A stretch of DNA of 64,000 nt from Bulleidia extructa W1219 (GTDB lineage Bacteria > Bacillota_I > Bacilli_A > Erysipelotrichales > Erysipelotrichaceae): positions 153,548 to 217,547 of the forward strand of contig NZ_ADFR01000016.1 of NCBI RefSeq assembly GCF_000177375.1, written 5' to 3'. Both the position numbers and the translations under genes were made by a program. This document shows, in pieces, positions 33,486 through 42,224 of the stretch. The notes under the pieces were generated by a model. The model ran no database searches and was not told where the DNA came from. It saw only the letters and a list, made by a program, of their open reading frames with translations. The stretch's first letter is position 1; each line of letters begins with the position of its first letter.

Positions 33486-36059
33486 CTATTTGTTATCTTC
33501 AACAATCGCTTTGGCAGCACTGCGACCAGAAACAAAAATTTCAACAATGGCATTACCACCTAAGCGGTTACCACCATGAATTCCACCAGTTACTTCACCT
33601 GCCGCATATAAGCCCTTAATAGCCTTGCCGTCTTTATCTAAGACATGGCGTTTCGCATCAACAACCAATCCTCCCATGGTATGGTGTGTGGATGGAGCTA
33701 ATAGACGTATTTTTAACTTAACACCATCTAAAGTATATGTTTCCGGCTTAAACTTACCTTTCGCATCTTTTTCAGCTTTACCAATCAAATGAGTCCAGCC
33801 TGTCTTGGTTGGATTTAAATTCTTTTCCTGACCAGTCATCAAAGCCTTATCGTATTCTATGATTGTCTTCTTAACTTCTTCTGCATTAGTCTGTAATCCA
33901 AGTTGCTTAAATAAATCACCCAATTGATCCACTGTACGAGTGTATTGACGATTCTTAACATCACGATTCCATAACGTAAGGTCGTCGTCCTTTGGTGTAC
34001 CATACGGATATGGTCCAGGAATATGATGATTATTATTCGCAATTTCAATGATAGTTCCATTAGAACCCTCAAAGCGAATACCATGATCAAATTCACCTAA
34101 CGATAAAACATCCCGTTCTCCTGTTTCATTCACAAAACGCTTACCGGTCTTCGGATTGACGTAGATAGTATAATTACCACCACCAAAAGCCAAATTACCA
34201 TTATCTACCCAAGAAATTGGCATCAATTGTGTATAACCCATACCGGTTAATTGTGCCCCTACTTTTTGAGCCATATCCAAACCACTACCCACTAAACTCG
34301 AACGATTGGTCGTCTTGGTAGAATCTGTCAACGCTCCATCTTTCCAATAAGTGTTTGTTTCTTTAACACGTTTAATATTAGCCGCATAACCTCCAGTGGT
34401 TAACACAACGCCCTTTTTAGCGTGTAAAATGACTTCTGTACCGTCATATTTTTGTGCTTTGACACCCGTTACTCTTCCATTTTCAACCATCAATTCAGTC
34501 GCTTTGGTACGTAATAAAATCTTATTCTTATCATGGTTAGCCACTGTATTTAATAATGTATTCTTCGTTGGTACAAAGTACGTATTCCATACCGATTTAC
34601 CTTTCTTATTAGCACCATCTGGATCAGGAATTCCGTCCTTATTTAAATCCGATCCCAAGAAATCATTTTCACGATTCCATAAAGCCCCAACAATCGTAGG
34701 TTGAGTAGCGTTATCGAACATAGCCCCTTGAGATTCTAACCATCCTTTTAACTCTTGACCACCATTTACGAATTGTGCTACCAATTCATAATTACCATAA
34801 ATCCATTCTGTCTTCTTCGCATTTTGTCTTAATCCACCATAATAGGTTTGGAAGATATGTAAGTTGACCGTTGAAAACAATGGCAATTCCGTTTCAGCCG
34901 TACCGGCATTTAGCTTAGGTTGTGCCCAATCAATGTAAGCTTTAATTTCTTTCTTTAGAGCTTTTAAAGTCCCTAAGTATTCCTTATGAACACCAGCTTT
35001 CGATAATTCATGGATATCTCCTGCCACAAAATTTCGATCCTTAAAATGATTACCATCAAATTCTTTTTCATTCCAATTTAAAATCGTCTTAAGAATCGTA
35101 ATATTCCCGGCCGCTTGTTTTACTTTCTTATAAGTCTTGCCTTTATAGGTACCACTTGTCGCATTTGGTTTGGCAGGATCCCATACCAAATACTTTTGAA
35201 CCGATTGGAATTGTCCACCGGAAGCCACGGTATTACCACCTATTTCCGCATTTTCTTCCACAACCGCCACACTGTTTCCCTCTTGTGCCGACTGAACAGC
35301 GCTAGCCATACCAGCTCCACCTGCCCCGACAATCACCACATCATAAGTTTCTTCTATCTTTTGACCGGCTTTATGAACCACTTTATTTTTCTTAAAACCT
35401 TCTAAATCACTTGCCTTTGCTTGCTTAGCCGCATCCACTAGCGCATTTTTAAAACCAATTGACGTAAAAGTAGCTCCCGAGACAACATCCACACCAGCTC
35501 CGTTGGCTTCCTTAGCCTCTTTCACTAAGTAATCAAAAGCTGGTTTACCAATATGAGCCGTTTCCTTGTTATCACTATATTGAATTTCCTTAATACCGTC
35601 TTTTGCAAAAGTCACTTTTAGACGAATGGATCCATTATAACCATTCCCTTGCCCAGTATAAGTTCCTTCCGTATAAGTCACCGGAACATTCTTATGTTCT
35701 GCCTTTTCACCATGATCCATCGCACCGGCTTTCTTTAAGGCATCATTGACTGCATCCATGATTCCCTTTGAAGTCATGGTCGCCCCCGATACTGTATCCA
35801 CATTTGCCTTATTGGCCTTTTCAATAGCCTTTGGAATTTGTTCCAATGCCGGTTTTGCAATACTTTCCGTTTCTTTTTGATCCGTTATTTTGACTGATTC
35901 AATCTTATCTTTTGAAACAGTCACAGAGACTTTAATCTCTCCATTACGTCCTTTCCCCACTCCTTCATAGGTACCGGCTTTATACTTACCTCGGTTTGAA
36001 CAACCAATAAGCGTTAAAGCCAAGATAGAACTTAAAAACAGATTGATTTTCTTCTTCAT
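33486..36059 (-). CDS. Lipoprotein flavin-dependent reductase with two FMN-binding domains and a fumarate-reductase-like FAD domain
   Basis: This 857-residue protein has a lipobox (LTLIGC, Cys20), so it is anchored outside the membrane. Two FMN-bind domains follow, each with an ApbE-type flavinylation motif: SGATMTS near residue 91 and SGATFTS near 194. A FAD domain starts at VVIVGAGGAG (241-250) and ends with THHTMGGL and GGNRLGGNAIVE, the active-site elements of the fumarate/urocanate reductase group. At the place where fumarate reductases have a His before Pro, this protein reads QLMP, so the acceptor may not be fumarate. Electrons presumably come through the covalently bound FMNs. The ATG at 36059 follows GGGGAGGAAAT. 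No apbE is in the window. Confidence 0.88.
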   Translation of the reverse strand: MKKKINLFLSSILALTLIGCSNRGKYKAGTYEGVGKGRNGEIKVSVTVSKDKIESVKITDQKETESIAKPALEQIPKAIEKANKANVDTVSGATMTSKGIMDAVNDALKKAGAMDHGEKAEHKNVPVTYTEGTYTGQGNGYNGSIRLKVTFAKDGIKEIQYSDNKETAHIGKPAFDYLVKEAKEANGAGVDVVSGATFTSIGFKNALVDAAKQAKASDLEGFKKNKVVHKAGQKIEETYDVVIVGAGGAGMASAVQSAQEGNSVAVVEENAEIGGNTVASGGQFQSVQKYLVWDPAKPNATSGTYKGKTYKKVKQAAGNITILKTILNWNEKEFDGNHFKDRNFVAGDIHELSKAGVHKEYLGTLKALKKEIKAYIDWAQPKLNAGTAETELPLFSTVNLHIFQTYYGGLRQNAKKTEWIYGNYELVAQFVNGGQELKGWLESQGAMFDNATQPTIVGALWNRENDFLGSDLNKDGIPDPDGANKKGKSVWNTYFVPTKNTLLNTVANHDKNKILLRTKATELMVENGRVTGVKAQKYDGTEVILHAKKGVVLTTGGYAANIKRVKETNTYWKDGALTDSTKTTNRSSLVGSGLDMAQKVGAQLTGMGYTQLMPISWVDNGNLAFGGGNYTIYVNPKTGKRFVNETGERDVLSLGEFDHGIRFEGSNGTIIEIANNNHHIPGPYPYGTPKDDDLTLWNRDVKNRQYTRTVDQLGDLFKQLGLQTNAEEVKKTIIEYDKALMTGQEKNLNPTKTGWTHLIGKAEKDAKGKFKPETYTLDGVKLKIRLLAPSTHHTMGGLVVDAKRHVLDKDGKAIKGLYAAGEVTGGIHGGNRLGGNAIVEIFVSGRSAAKAIVEDNK

Positions 36060-36090
36060 ATTTCCTCCCCGCATATCGCTATGCACATTC

Positions 36091-36119
36091 ATCTTAACAA
36101 AGCGCTTACATTGTGGCAA
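36091..36119 (-). promoter_or_regulatory. Promoter of the flavoprotein gene with a cre site in the spacer
   Basis: Read leftward, TTGCCA (36119-36114) and TAAGAT (36096-36091) are 17 bases apart. The spacer (36110-36097) reads TGTAAGCGCTTTGT, matching 13 of 14 positions of the CcpA cre consensus TGWAARCGYTWNCW. Direct catabolite repression is expected. Confidence 0.75.
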
Positions 36120-36206
36120 TACCGCCCCCTCTTTCTTGGTGGTTTTTAAACCATATGTCTTTTTTTAATTCATCACTTATCCCATTACAAAAGAAAACTC
36201 ATCCAT

Positions 36207-36237
36207 AAAAAAAGAACAAATTTTACTCTGCTCTTTA
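36207..36237 (-). terminator. Probable terminator of yneF
   Basis: Read leftward, AAAGAGCA pairs with TGTTCTTT (one G-U pair) around a 10-base loop, followed by TTTTT. It overlaps the stop codon of yneF. Confidence 0.6.
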
Positions 36238-36447
36238 TTGTTTCATGGTCTTCATGACAGCTTTGATTTGAGCTTCGCTTGGTTTGCGACCCATCTGCAT
36301 GAACATGGCACGAATCATCTTTTCAGTTACAGGTGGATTTGCTTTCAATTGCTTTTCAAAAGCACGTCTTGTTAAGAAAAAAGTCACTAAAGCTGACACA
36401 ATAGCACCTGCTAAAAACATTCCTAATGAACTAAAAAATTCTGGCAT
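36235..36447 (-). CDS. yneF: YneF family (UPF0154) small membrane protein
   Basis: This 70-residue protein has one N-terminal membrane helix (MFLAGAIVSALVTFFLTRRA) and a conserved cytoplasmic tail, NPPVTEKMIRAMFMQMGRKP followed by SEAQIKAVMKTMK, the signature of the UPF0154/YneF family. Function in Firmicutes is not well defined. GAGGT precedes the ATG. It lies between the 5'-nucleotidase-like gene and the flavoprotein and may share a transcript with the former. Confidence 0.92.
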   Translation of the reverse strand: MPEFFSSLGMFLAGAIVSALVTFFLTRRAFEKQLKANPPVTEKMIRAMFMQMGRKPSEAQIKAVMKTMKQ

Positions 36448-36490
36448 GTATTTTACCTCACTTTTACTTGCTTATTCTATCTATTTTTTC

Positions 36491-37837
36491 TCAGACTTTC
36501 AAGTTCTTCACCTGATGAAATAGATCTTCATCCATCAAATGACGTTCTATAACGTGACGGATAAAACCATGATCATAGTGGCAAACTTCATCTTTCACTT
36601 TTAAACTTGGATAGCCTGTTCCTCTTTGTAGATAATCATCCGTCACAATGGAGTATACTTTCTTATCTTCTAATTTTTCACCATTTACAAAAAGATAACC
36701 ATCCTTTTCCTGTACATTGGAACTAAAACTGAGAGTACCTAGCACCGTTCCTCTAAATCCCGGTCCTTTCCCGGATTGATGAATATGTTCTTCTATTTTG
36801 GATAAACGATACGCTTCTAGAATATCTTCTCCCTTCAATGAATACATGGTTGGATTCAATTTGGATGGAAATGTTTCCAACAGTGATTTTTGACTAACCG
36901 GTCGAAGCAAAGACTGATTGGCAATACCATGATGCATGATAGCCAAATCCTGTCCATAATCCTGCCATAAAGCCTCGCAAAGAAAACGAATCAATTCACA
37001 AGAATGAAATGGATCAAACCCCAGCTCATCATAAATCCTCATTTCTTTTTCCAGAATAGCATCCGCCCGTTTTAAAAAAACATCCCTTTTATTTTCAAAC
37101 ACGAGACTCTTTCCATCTTCCACATCAATTTGTTCACTTTTTACAAAGTGAATTCCATGCTCCGAAACATCCAATGTTAATACATCCAAAAGTTCCCCTT
37201 TACCACCTTGTAAATATTGATCCGTACAAATCTTTTGATGCGAATGACCACCCAAGATAAAATCAATTTCTTCAAACTCTTCCAAAAACTTCTTATCGAC
37301 AAAATAGCCACTATGCGACAACAAAAGACAGAAATCGTATTGACCCTTTCTTTCAGTCAAAACTTCTCTTAAACTTGCAAAAGGTTCTTGCTGCTTTAAA
37401 TGATCCATCACCATAAAATGATTATATCCATTTTCTTTTAGCTCTTCGTTATAATACGGTGTCAACCCAATCACTAAAATGGTTTGATTCGCTACTTTAA
37501 ACAATTGACTGGAAGCCAGATTTTTTAATGGCTGATCAAACTCATCACTTAAATTAGCGGAAAGGTAAGGAAATCTTCCAAAGAGCTTCTTTAAAGAAGC
37601 TCCTAAATCGGTTTCATTATTCCCGATAGCTAACGCATCAGGATGACAAAGAGATAATAATTCCATAGCCATTTGTCCATGATCAACCGCCACCATTTTA
37701 TGACTAATATCAATATAATCTCCACTATCCAAATAAAGGTCATCCTTCTTACGATGTTGTTGTAAATAAACAAATACTTTTTCTAAAAAAGAATAGTTAC
37801 TATGTATGTCATTAGTATGAAATATTTGAATTTTCAT
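36491..37837 (-). CDS. Cytoplasmic 5'-nucleotidase/metallophosphatase family protein
   Basis: This 448-residue protein has the two-metal phosphoesterase motifs FHTNDIHSN, DSGDYID, AIGNNETD, LSHSGY and GGHSHQK, and then the C-terminal 5'-nucleotidase domain with ATGRxL-type binding elements replaced by less clear sequence. Most relatives (UshA, YfkN) are secreted; here there is no signal peptide, so it acts in the cytoplasm, like Bacillus YunD. Substrate is unknown, perhaps nucleotides or sugar nucleotides. The ATG has no ribosome site and lies six bases from a TAGAAT box, suggesting a leaderless mRNA. Confidence 0.85.
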   Translation of the reverse strand: MKIQIFHTNDIHSNYSFLEKVFVYLQQHRKKDDLYLDSGDYIDISHKMVAVDHGQMAMELLSLCHPDALAIGNNETDLGASLKKLFGRFPYLSANLSDEFDQPLKNLASSQLFKVANQTILVIGLTPYYNEELKENGYNHFMVMDHLKQQEPFASLREVLTERKGQYDFCLLLSHSGYFVDKKFLEEFEEIDFILGGHSHQKICTDQYLQGGKGELLDVLTLDVSEHGIHFVKSEQIDVEDGKSLVFENKRDVFLKRADAILEKEMRIYDELGFDPFHSCELIRFLCEALWQDYGQDLAIMHHGIANQSLLRPVSQKSLLETFPSKLNPTMYSLKGEDILEAYRLSKIEEHIHQSGKGPGFRGTVLGTLSFSSNVQEKDGYLFVNGEKLEDKKVYSIVTDDYLQRGTGYPSLKVKDEVCHYDHGFIRHVIERHLMDEDLFHQVKNLKV

Positions 37838-37843
37838 GATTCT

Positions 37844-37849
37844 ATTCTA
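37844..37849 (-). promoter_or_regulatory. -10 box placed for a leaderless transcript
   Basis: TAGAAT on the minus strand, separated from the ATG at 37837 by six bases (AGAATC). No ribosome site exists between them. The -35 region is weak. Confidence 0.45.
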
Positions 37850-37911
37850 GCTAATTTTATCAAAATGAAAACCCCTACAAAAAAAGAAAAAATGCTTGTT
37901 TTTTAAATACA

Positions 37912-38063
37912 TAAAAAGCCAGAGGCTGATATGTTCCCTCTTATGTAGAGGTGGGCATTCTTATTCCCTCTTTAGGATTCTTGGGCGAACCAAGCATTCA
38001 ACACCGAGGTCCTAATCAGAATTCCCTTATATCGAAATGTTAGAAAAATACAAATCCTCTGAC
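37912..38063 (-). ncRNA. ssrS: 6S RNA
   Basis: In a 316-base gap between genes, the minus strand reads from GUCAGAGG to CCUCUGGC, which pair to close a long irregular hairpin, followed by a short U run. The interior holds UGCUUGGUUCGCCCAAGAAU and CCUAAAGAGGGAA, closely resembling the conserved terminal part of 6S RNA (E. coli GCUCGGUCCGUCCGAGAAGCC). 6S RNA mimics an open promoter and binds RNA polymerase holoenzyme. A TATAAT lies upstream at 38070-38075. At about 150 nt it is shorter than the usual 180-200, so ends are approximate. Confidence 0.75.
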
Positions 38064-38069
38064 AATTTT

Positions 38070-38075
38070 ATTATA
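38070..38075 (-). promoter_or_regulatory. -10 box of the 6S RNA gene
   Basis: TATAAT on the minus strand, seven bases before the proposed first nucleotide of the 6S RNA. The -35 element is not clear. Confidence 0.5.
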
Positions 38076-38153
38076 AAAGCTCACTGTTTGTTTTACCAGT
38101 CTTTTAATTCTTTTTAATTGTGGTAAAATACATCATCTATACTTCCAAATCAT

Positions 38154-38639
38154 TTAATACATAAACACTATGAATTTAGCTAAAATGAAAGCCGCCACCA
38201 ATAAAACAGGAATAAAGATAATTCTTTTTTTAATGACCTCTATCACACTAGGTATATATTCACTATCTTTTATACCTTTGATTTTTAACTTCTTGCTATT
38301 ACTGGTCCATAAAATGTCCATGACTAGTCCATCAAAGATATTCCAAGATTGAAGAAAAATATTTAATTGAATAAACGCTTGTTTAAAATCATTGATTTTA
38401 TTCCATGATCCAACCATTAATACCAAACTTCCAAACATTAAAACAATAAACAAAGAATAAAATATCATCTTATTTCTTTTGACTGTTTTATAATCTGTAT
38501 AACCAAATTCAACAACTTGATCTATAACGGATTTAGGATAAAAATACACAATATTAATCGCATTACCTCTAAATGATAAAGCCACTAATAATGTGAATAA
38601 TAAGCAATATAAAACTACTTGTAGAAATAAGAGATCCAT
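38154..38639 (-). CDS. Hypothetical membrane protein next to the ATC-hydrolase-like gene
   Basis: This 161-residue protein has three to four hydrophobic helices: at the N-terminus (LFLQVVLYCLLFTLLVALSF), around residues 62-80 (SLFIVLMFGSLVLMVGSW), and at the C-terminus. A conserved-looking loop reads NIFDGLVMDILWTSNSKK. I do not recognise a named family. AGGAGG lies 12 bases before the ATG. It is co-directional with and about 50 bases downstream of the ATC-hydrolase-like gene, so the two probably work together. Confidence 0.7.
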   Translation of the reverse strand: MDLLFLQVVLYCLLFTLLVALSFRGNAINIVYFYPKSVIDQVVEFGYTDYKTVKRNKMIFYSLFIVLMFGSLVLMVGSWNKINDFKQAFIQLNIFLQSWNIFDGLVMDILWTSNSKKLKIKGIKDSEYIPSVIEVIKKRIIFIPVLLVAAFILAKFIVFMY

Positions 38640-38690
38640 TTTAAAGATAGCCTCCTTTAGTGATCCTATTTTATTTTTAAAGATCCATCA

Positions 38691-39331
38691 TTATTTAGGA
38701 TTCTGAACCTTGTCTCCAACAATCCAAAAATCGCACATATCATCACCTTTAGCTAATGTTTTATCCCTCAATAATTTTGCTTTTCTAGTTTTAATCGTAA
38801 GATGATCTAATTCGCAAAATATAGGAGCTATTTCTTCTAAGTGATGATCTTTAAAGAATTTAGCGATGGGACATTTAGTAAAATAATAATAAAAACCATC
38901 TTGATGACTATCATCAAAATTAAATTTCCAAGTTTCCGGATACTCTTTGCGATGAAGCTCTGCCCAATCAGAATTCCGATGCATAAGCTCTTTAAATTTT
39001 TTTAGATCTTTTGGATGATTATAATCTTTCTTGCCCATTAATTTTAACAATATGGGATCCGATAAAGTCATTCTCATGATTTCTTTCAAATCTTCAGAAA
39101 TTATTTTACCTTCACTTCCCTGCATAAAAGAAAAAATAACAGACAAAAATAGAAATTAGAAGCCATAGGATTTTTAGTGCCAATATCATCCGCTTTATTT
39201 AGTAATTCTCTATATTCGATTTTAGCATTTCTAACAATCGTTTTAACATCTTCATGACTATATTTTGTTTTTAAGGCCCTTTTTATAAAAGGAATCATCA
39301 CAAACCAATATATGGGTTGATACTTTAACAT
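38691..39331 (-). pseudogene. L-2-amino-thiazoline-4-carboxylate hydrolase-like protein, frameshifted
   Basis: The first frame (from ATG 39331, GAGGTGG upstream) reads MLKYQPIYWFVMIPFIKRAL and ends at 39101; the next frame continues with GSEGKIISEDLKEIMRMTL to a stop at 38691. Adding one T (coding strand) in the run at 39131-39136 joins them as CLLFFSFMQGSEGK, giving a 213-residue protein of the ATC hydrolase family. Those enzymes open a thiazoline ring on a route to cysteine in Pseudomonas; most family members have untested roles. The break could be a sequence error or a real lesion. A small membrane protein gene follows. Confidence 0.75.
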
Positions 39332-39520
39332 TTCCACCTCGACATAACACTAAATTAATGGATAAGATTATCACTATTTCTACTATAGCACTAATCAATT
39401 ATGTTTACTATTTCCCATAGTAAATACTATCAAAATCTTAACTTTGGATTATGATTCTTCTTTATACAACCGTTTTAGATCCGTTGGAAAGACTCCTGAT
39501 AAAAACAGGGGAATCGGTAT

Positions 39521-40891
39521 CTACTTTTCAAATTCAACAATGGATGGATACTTCTTTAATATCTCTATCTCTTTCTCATTTAACGTTCTGTGCATTGCAT
39601 AACGATACAAATTAGCGAATTTATCTGTTTTGGTATCATTTCGTACTCTTAAATAACCATACACTTTTTTATCACTATTTAATTGATAGTATTGATTAAT
39701 TTCTTCCTTACGATACTTTTCCATCATATCAATAACTTCTTGATACTTGGAAAACTCATGAGTTGGAATACGAATATGTATGTTCCTTGTTCGATAGTCA
39801 TCATTATTTATTTCGTAAATCAGTGTTTCTCCTACTTTTAATTGATATTGATTAGCCAGTCCAAAGCCCTTGGTATGCATGCCCATAAAAGCGAAACCGA
39901 AACCGATAGCCATTGTCAAAACAAATACAATCACATTATTTCTCGATAAAGCAATCTTTCGTCGATACACAAACATGGCGATCACATAAGCCAATAATAA
40001 TAACAATAACGATAAAACGATCAAAAATCTTTCCATTTTCCAATATTGAAAAGCCAACGCAAACATCAATCCCCCTAAATACACATGAATGATCAATGGA
40101 TACGCCATCGGATCATTGGATACCAGCTCTGCGTTTTCACTTGATCGACAAATAAAATAACGACGCAAACCAATGAGTGCCACAAGACCATACATCACCA
40201 GCAAAGATATCGTAAACCAAGCCGGATAAAAATCATAAATAGATCCCATAGTCATAAAAACTCTTAGATAATCATTTATAATCATCATAACCGGTGAGAA
40301 CAACAGATATACTTCTCCTAACCAACCGACTCCCCAATCACCTTGACCTGCAATAATGGATGACGTAAACGATTTTTCCAAGAATAAAACAATGAAAAAT
40401 ATAAAGAAATAGGCGATCGTCATTATAATACCGTCAAACACATTATTAGCCACTAAGAAAACTAAGCTATTGACTAGCAATAATACCCCAATAGCTAACG
40501 CCATATAAAGGATCAATAATGGCCATTTTTGTAAAAAACCAGCGTTCATCAAAATATGAGCCAATACGGTTACTCCAAGCCAGTTCATTAACACAAAGAA
40601 CCAAGCAAAACCAATGGTGCTTACTAATATAGTTCTTCGATTCAATGGTAATGCAAAATACTGATCAGAACTTCTTCGCCTTTGATATACTGAAAACAAA
40701 ATAGCCGGTAAAACAAAACATAATATTAAAGATAAAGATAAAGCAACTGTCACAATGGTTTTCAAACGCAATACTCCATCTTCCATATCAGATAAAACAG
40801 GCGTAAAGGAAATCGCAAAGAAAACAAGTGTCAAGAAATTCCAAAGTATTTTTTTGGATTGATAAAGATACTTAAAATAGGATTTACTCAT
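39521..40891 (-). CDS. ABC transporter permease (ABC-2-like)
   Basis: This 456-residue protein has six or more membrane helices in its first 300 residues plus a C-terminal soluble part with NDDYRTRNIHIRIPTHEFSKY. The N-terminal region RRRSSDQYFALPLNRRTILV is typical of exporter permeases paired with YtrA-type GntR regulators. It overlaps the ATPase gene by 8 bases. Substrate is not determined; such systems often respond to cell-wall-active compounds or export peptides. Confidence 0.8.
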   Translation of the reverse strand: MSKSYFKYLYQSKKILWNFLTLVFFAISFTPVLSDMEDGVLRLKTIVTVALSLSLILCFVLPAILFSVYQRRRSSDQYFALPLNRRTILVSTIGFAWFFVLMNWLGVTVLAHILMNAGFLQKWPLLILYMALAIGVLLLVNSLVFLVANNVFDGIIMTIAYFFIFFIVLFLEKSFTSSIIAGQGDWGVGWLGEVYLLFSPVMMIINDYLRVFMTMGSIYDFYPAWFTISLLVMYGLVALIGLRRYFICRSSENAELVSNDPMAYPLIIHVYLGGLMFALAFQYWKMERFLIVLSLLLLLLAYVIAMFVYRRKIALSRNNVIVFVLTMAIGFGFAFMGMHTKGFGLANQYQLKVGETLIYEINNDDYRTRNIHIRIPTHEFSKYQEVIDMMEKYRKEEINQYYQLNSDKKVYGYLRVRNDTKTDKFANLYRYAMHRTLNEKEIEILKKYPSIVEFEK

Positions 40892-41768
40892 CTAAACTTC
40901 CTCGGCTTTCTAATTCATAAATAAACAATTCTTCAAAATTCACCGGCAATACGTCTAATAACAGCGGATTTAAAGTATATAGGTTTTCTTGAACTTCCTC
41001 TTGTTTCCCACGAATCACCAATTGATAGACCCTTCCTGCTTTTTCAAAATGAAGCACGTCCAAATCTTTGAAATTTGATCTTGTTAATTCCTGTTCAAAA
41101 GCAATTTGATATTTATGTAAGTCATCTTTAGATTCTAACAAATCACCCGTCCGAAGAATCTGCCCTTTTTCTAAAATCCCAAAAGAATCACAAATATCCT
41201 CCAATTCTTTTAAACTATGAGAAGAAATCAAAACCGTCAATTGTTCGCTTTCCACCAATTCGGCTAATACTTTTTTAAACTTCAAACGGATCAATGGTTC
41301 TAATCCATCATACGCCTCATCCAACAATAACAATTTTGGTTGAACTGCCAAAGCGAACAACAAAGCCACTCTTCTCTTATTTCCTTTGGATAAAGTAGAG
41401 ATAGTCATTTTTTCATCCAACTCGAACATCTTTAAAAAGCGCTGGTAATTCTCCTTTGAAAAAGAATATAAGTTCTCATAAAAACACCTTTGACTACCTA
41501 CCGTCGATCCTGTTGGAAAATATAAATCATCCGATACAAAGGCAATCTTCTTACGGACAGTCGCATCTAAATAGCTGTCTTGTCCATCAAAAAGAATTTC
41601 TCCTCTATCCAGTCGATATACTCCGGCAATTGATCGAAGTAACGTGGATTTCCCAGCACCGTTAATTCCTACCAAACCAAAGATGGAACCGGATGGAATC
41701 ACTAAATCTAAATCACGCAAGACTTTTTTTGAACCAAAAGATTTGGTCCCTTTTTTTATTTCAAGCAT
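40884..41768 (-). CDS. ABC transporter ATP-binding protein
   Basis: This 294-residue ATPase has Walker A GINGAGKSTLL, a signature LSKGNKRRVAL, Walker B KLLLLDEAYDGLEP and the H-loop SSHSLKELEDI. It is the partner of the permease that overlaps its end and is itself overlapped at its start by the GntR gene, so all three are coupled. The SKGNKRR form of the signature is usual for this exporter class. Confidence 0.93.
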   Translation of the reverse strand: MLEIKKGTKSFGSKKVLRDLDLVIPSGSIFGLVGINGAGKSTLLRSIAGVYRLDRGEILFDGQDSYLDATVRKKIAFVSDDLYFPTGSTVGSQRCFYENLYSFSKENYQRFLKMFELDEKMTISTLSKGNKRRVALLFALAVQPKLLLLDEAYDGLEPLIRLKFKKVLAELVESEQLTVLISSHSLKELEDICDSFGILEKGQILRTGDLLESKDDLHKYQIAFEQELTRSNFKDLDVLHFEKAGRVYQLVIRGKQEEVQENLYTLNPLLLDVLPVNFEELFIYELESRGSLDE

Positions 41769-42120
41769 TCTTTTCCTCCCTATATAGTTTTTGAATGATC
41801 GCTTCTAATTGTTCCTGTTTCATACCATTTTTTTGAAACGGTCTTAGAAAATTTAAGATTTCGCTTTCTAAACTTTGTTGAACATTAATTTTAGCGACAT
41901 ATACCCCTTTTTTGGGAACATTGTACACAAAACCTTGTTTTTCCAACTCACTATAGGCTTTCATCACAGTATTGGGATTAATGCCGTTATCTTGAGCCAA
42001 TTGACGAATTGATGGTAAACGATCTTCTTCTTTCAAAATACCGACTTCGATAAATCGAATCATTTGGTTTTTAATTTGTTCTTGAAGAGGTATCTTAGAT
42101 TGTAGATTTAATAGAAACAT
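41761..42120 (-). CDS. GntR family regulator, YtrA type
   Basis: This 119-residue protein has a GntR winged helix (PLQEQIKNQMIRFIEVGILK, then LPSIRQLAQDNGINPNTVMK) and a short C-terminal dimerisation helix rather than a large effector domain, the YtrA layout. The ATG at 42120 follows GGAGGTAAC; an upstream in-frame extension covers the promoter and is not coding. It heads an operon with an ABC ATPase and permease, and its probable operator overlaps its own promoter. Confidence 0.9.
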   Translation of the reverse strand: MFLLNLQSKIPLQEQIKNQMIRFIEVGILKEEDRLPSIRQLAQDNGINPNTVMKAYSELEKQGFVYNVPKKGVYVAKINVQQSLESEILNFLRPFQKNGMKQEQLEAIIQKLYREEKNA

Positions 42121-42129
42121 GTTACCTCC

Positions 42130-42186
42130 ATCTGTATTATCTGTACTATCTGTCTTAAATATATAGTACAGATGATTTTCCGTCAA
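42130..42186 (-). promoter_or_regulatory. Promoter and probable operator of the gntR-ABC operon
   Basis: Read leftward, TTGACG (42186-42181) and TATATT (42163-42158) are 17 bases apart. ATCTGTACTAT (42139-42149) and ATAGTACAGAT (42163-42173) form an 11-bp inverted repeat spanning the -10 box and spacer. On the plus strand ATCTGT also recurs three times with 9-base period (42130, 42139, 42148). Autorepression is likely. Confidence 0.75.
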
Positions 42187-42188
42187 CT

Positions 42189-42214
42189 AAAAAAACACCT
42201 GAAGGTGTTTTTTT
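42189..42214. terminator. Terminator after aspS
   Basis: AAAAAAACACCT pairs with AGGTGTTTTTTT around a 2-base centre. It lies 10 bases past the aspS stop and just upstream of the gntR promoter. Confidence 0.88.
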
Positions 42215-42224
42215 AAGATGAATT

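Noticed and set aside
37861..38100. A protein-coding gene in the 316-base gap
   Set aside because: No sizeable frame with a ribosome site exists; the 6S RNA explains the conserved stems.
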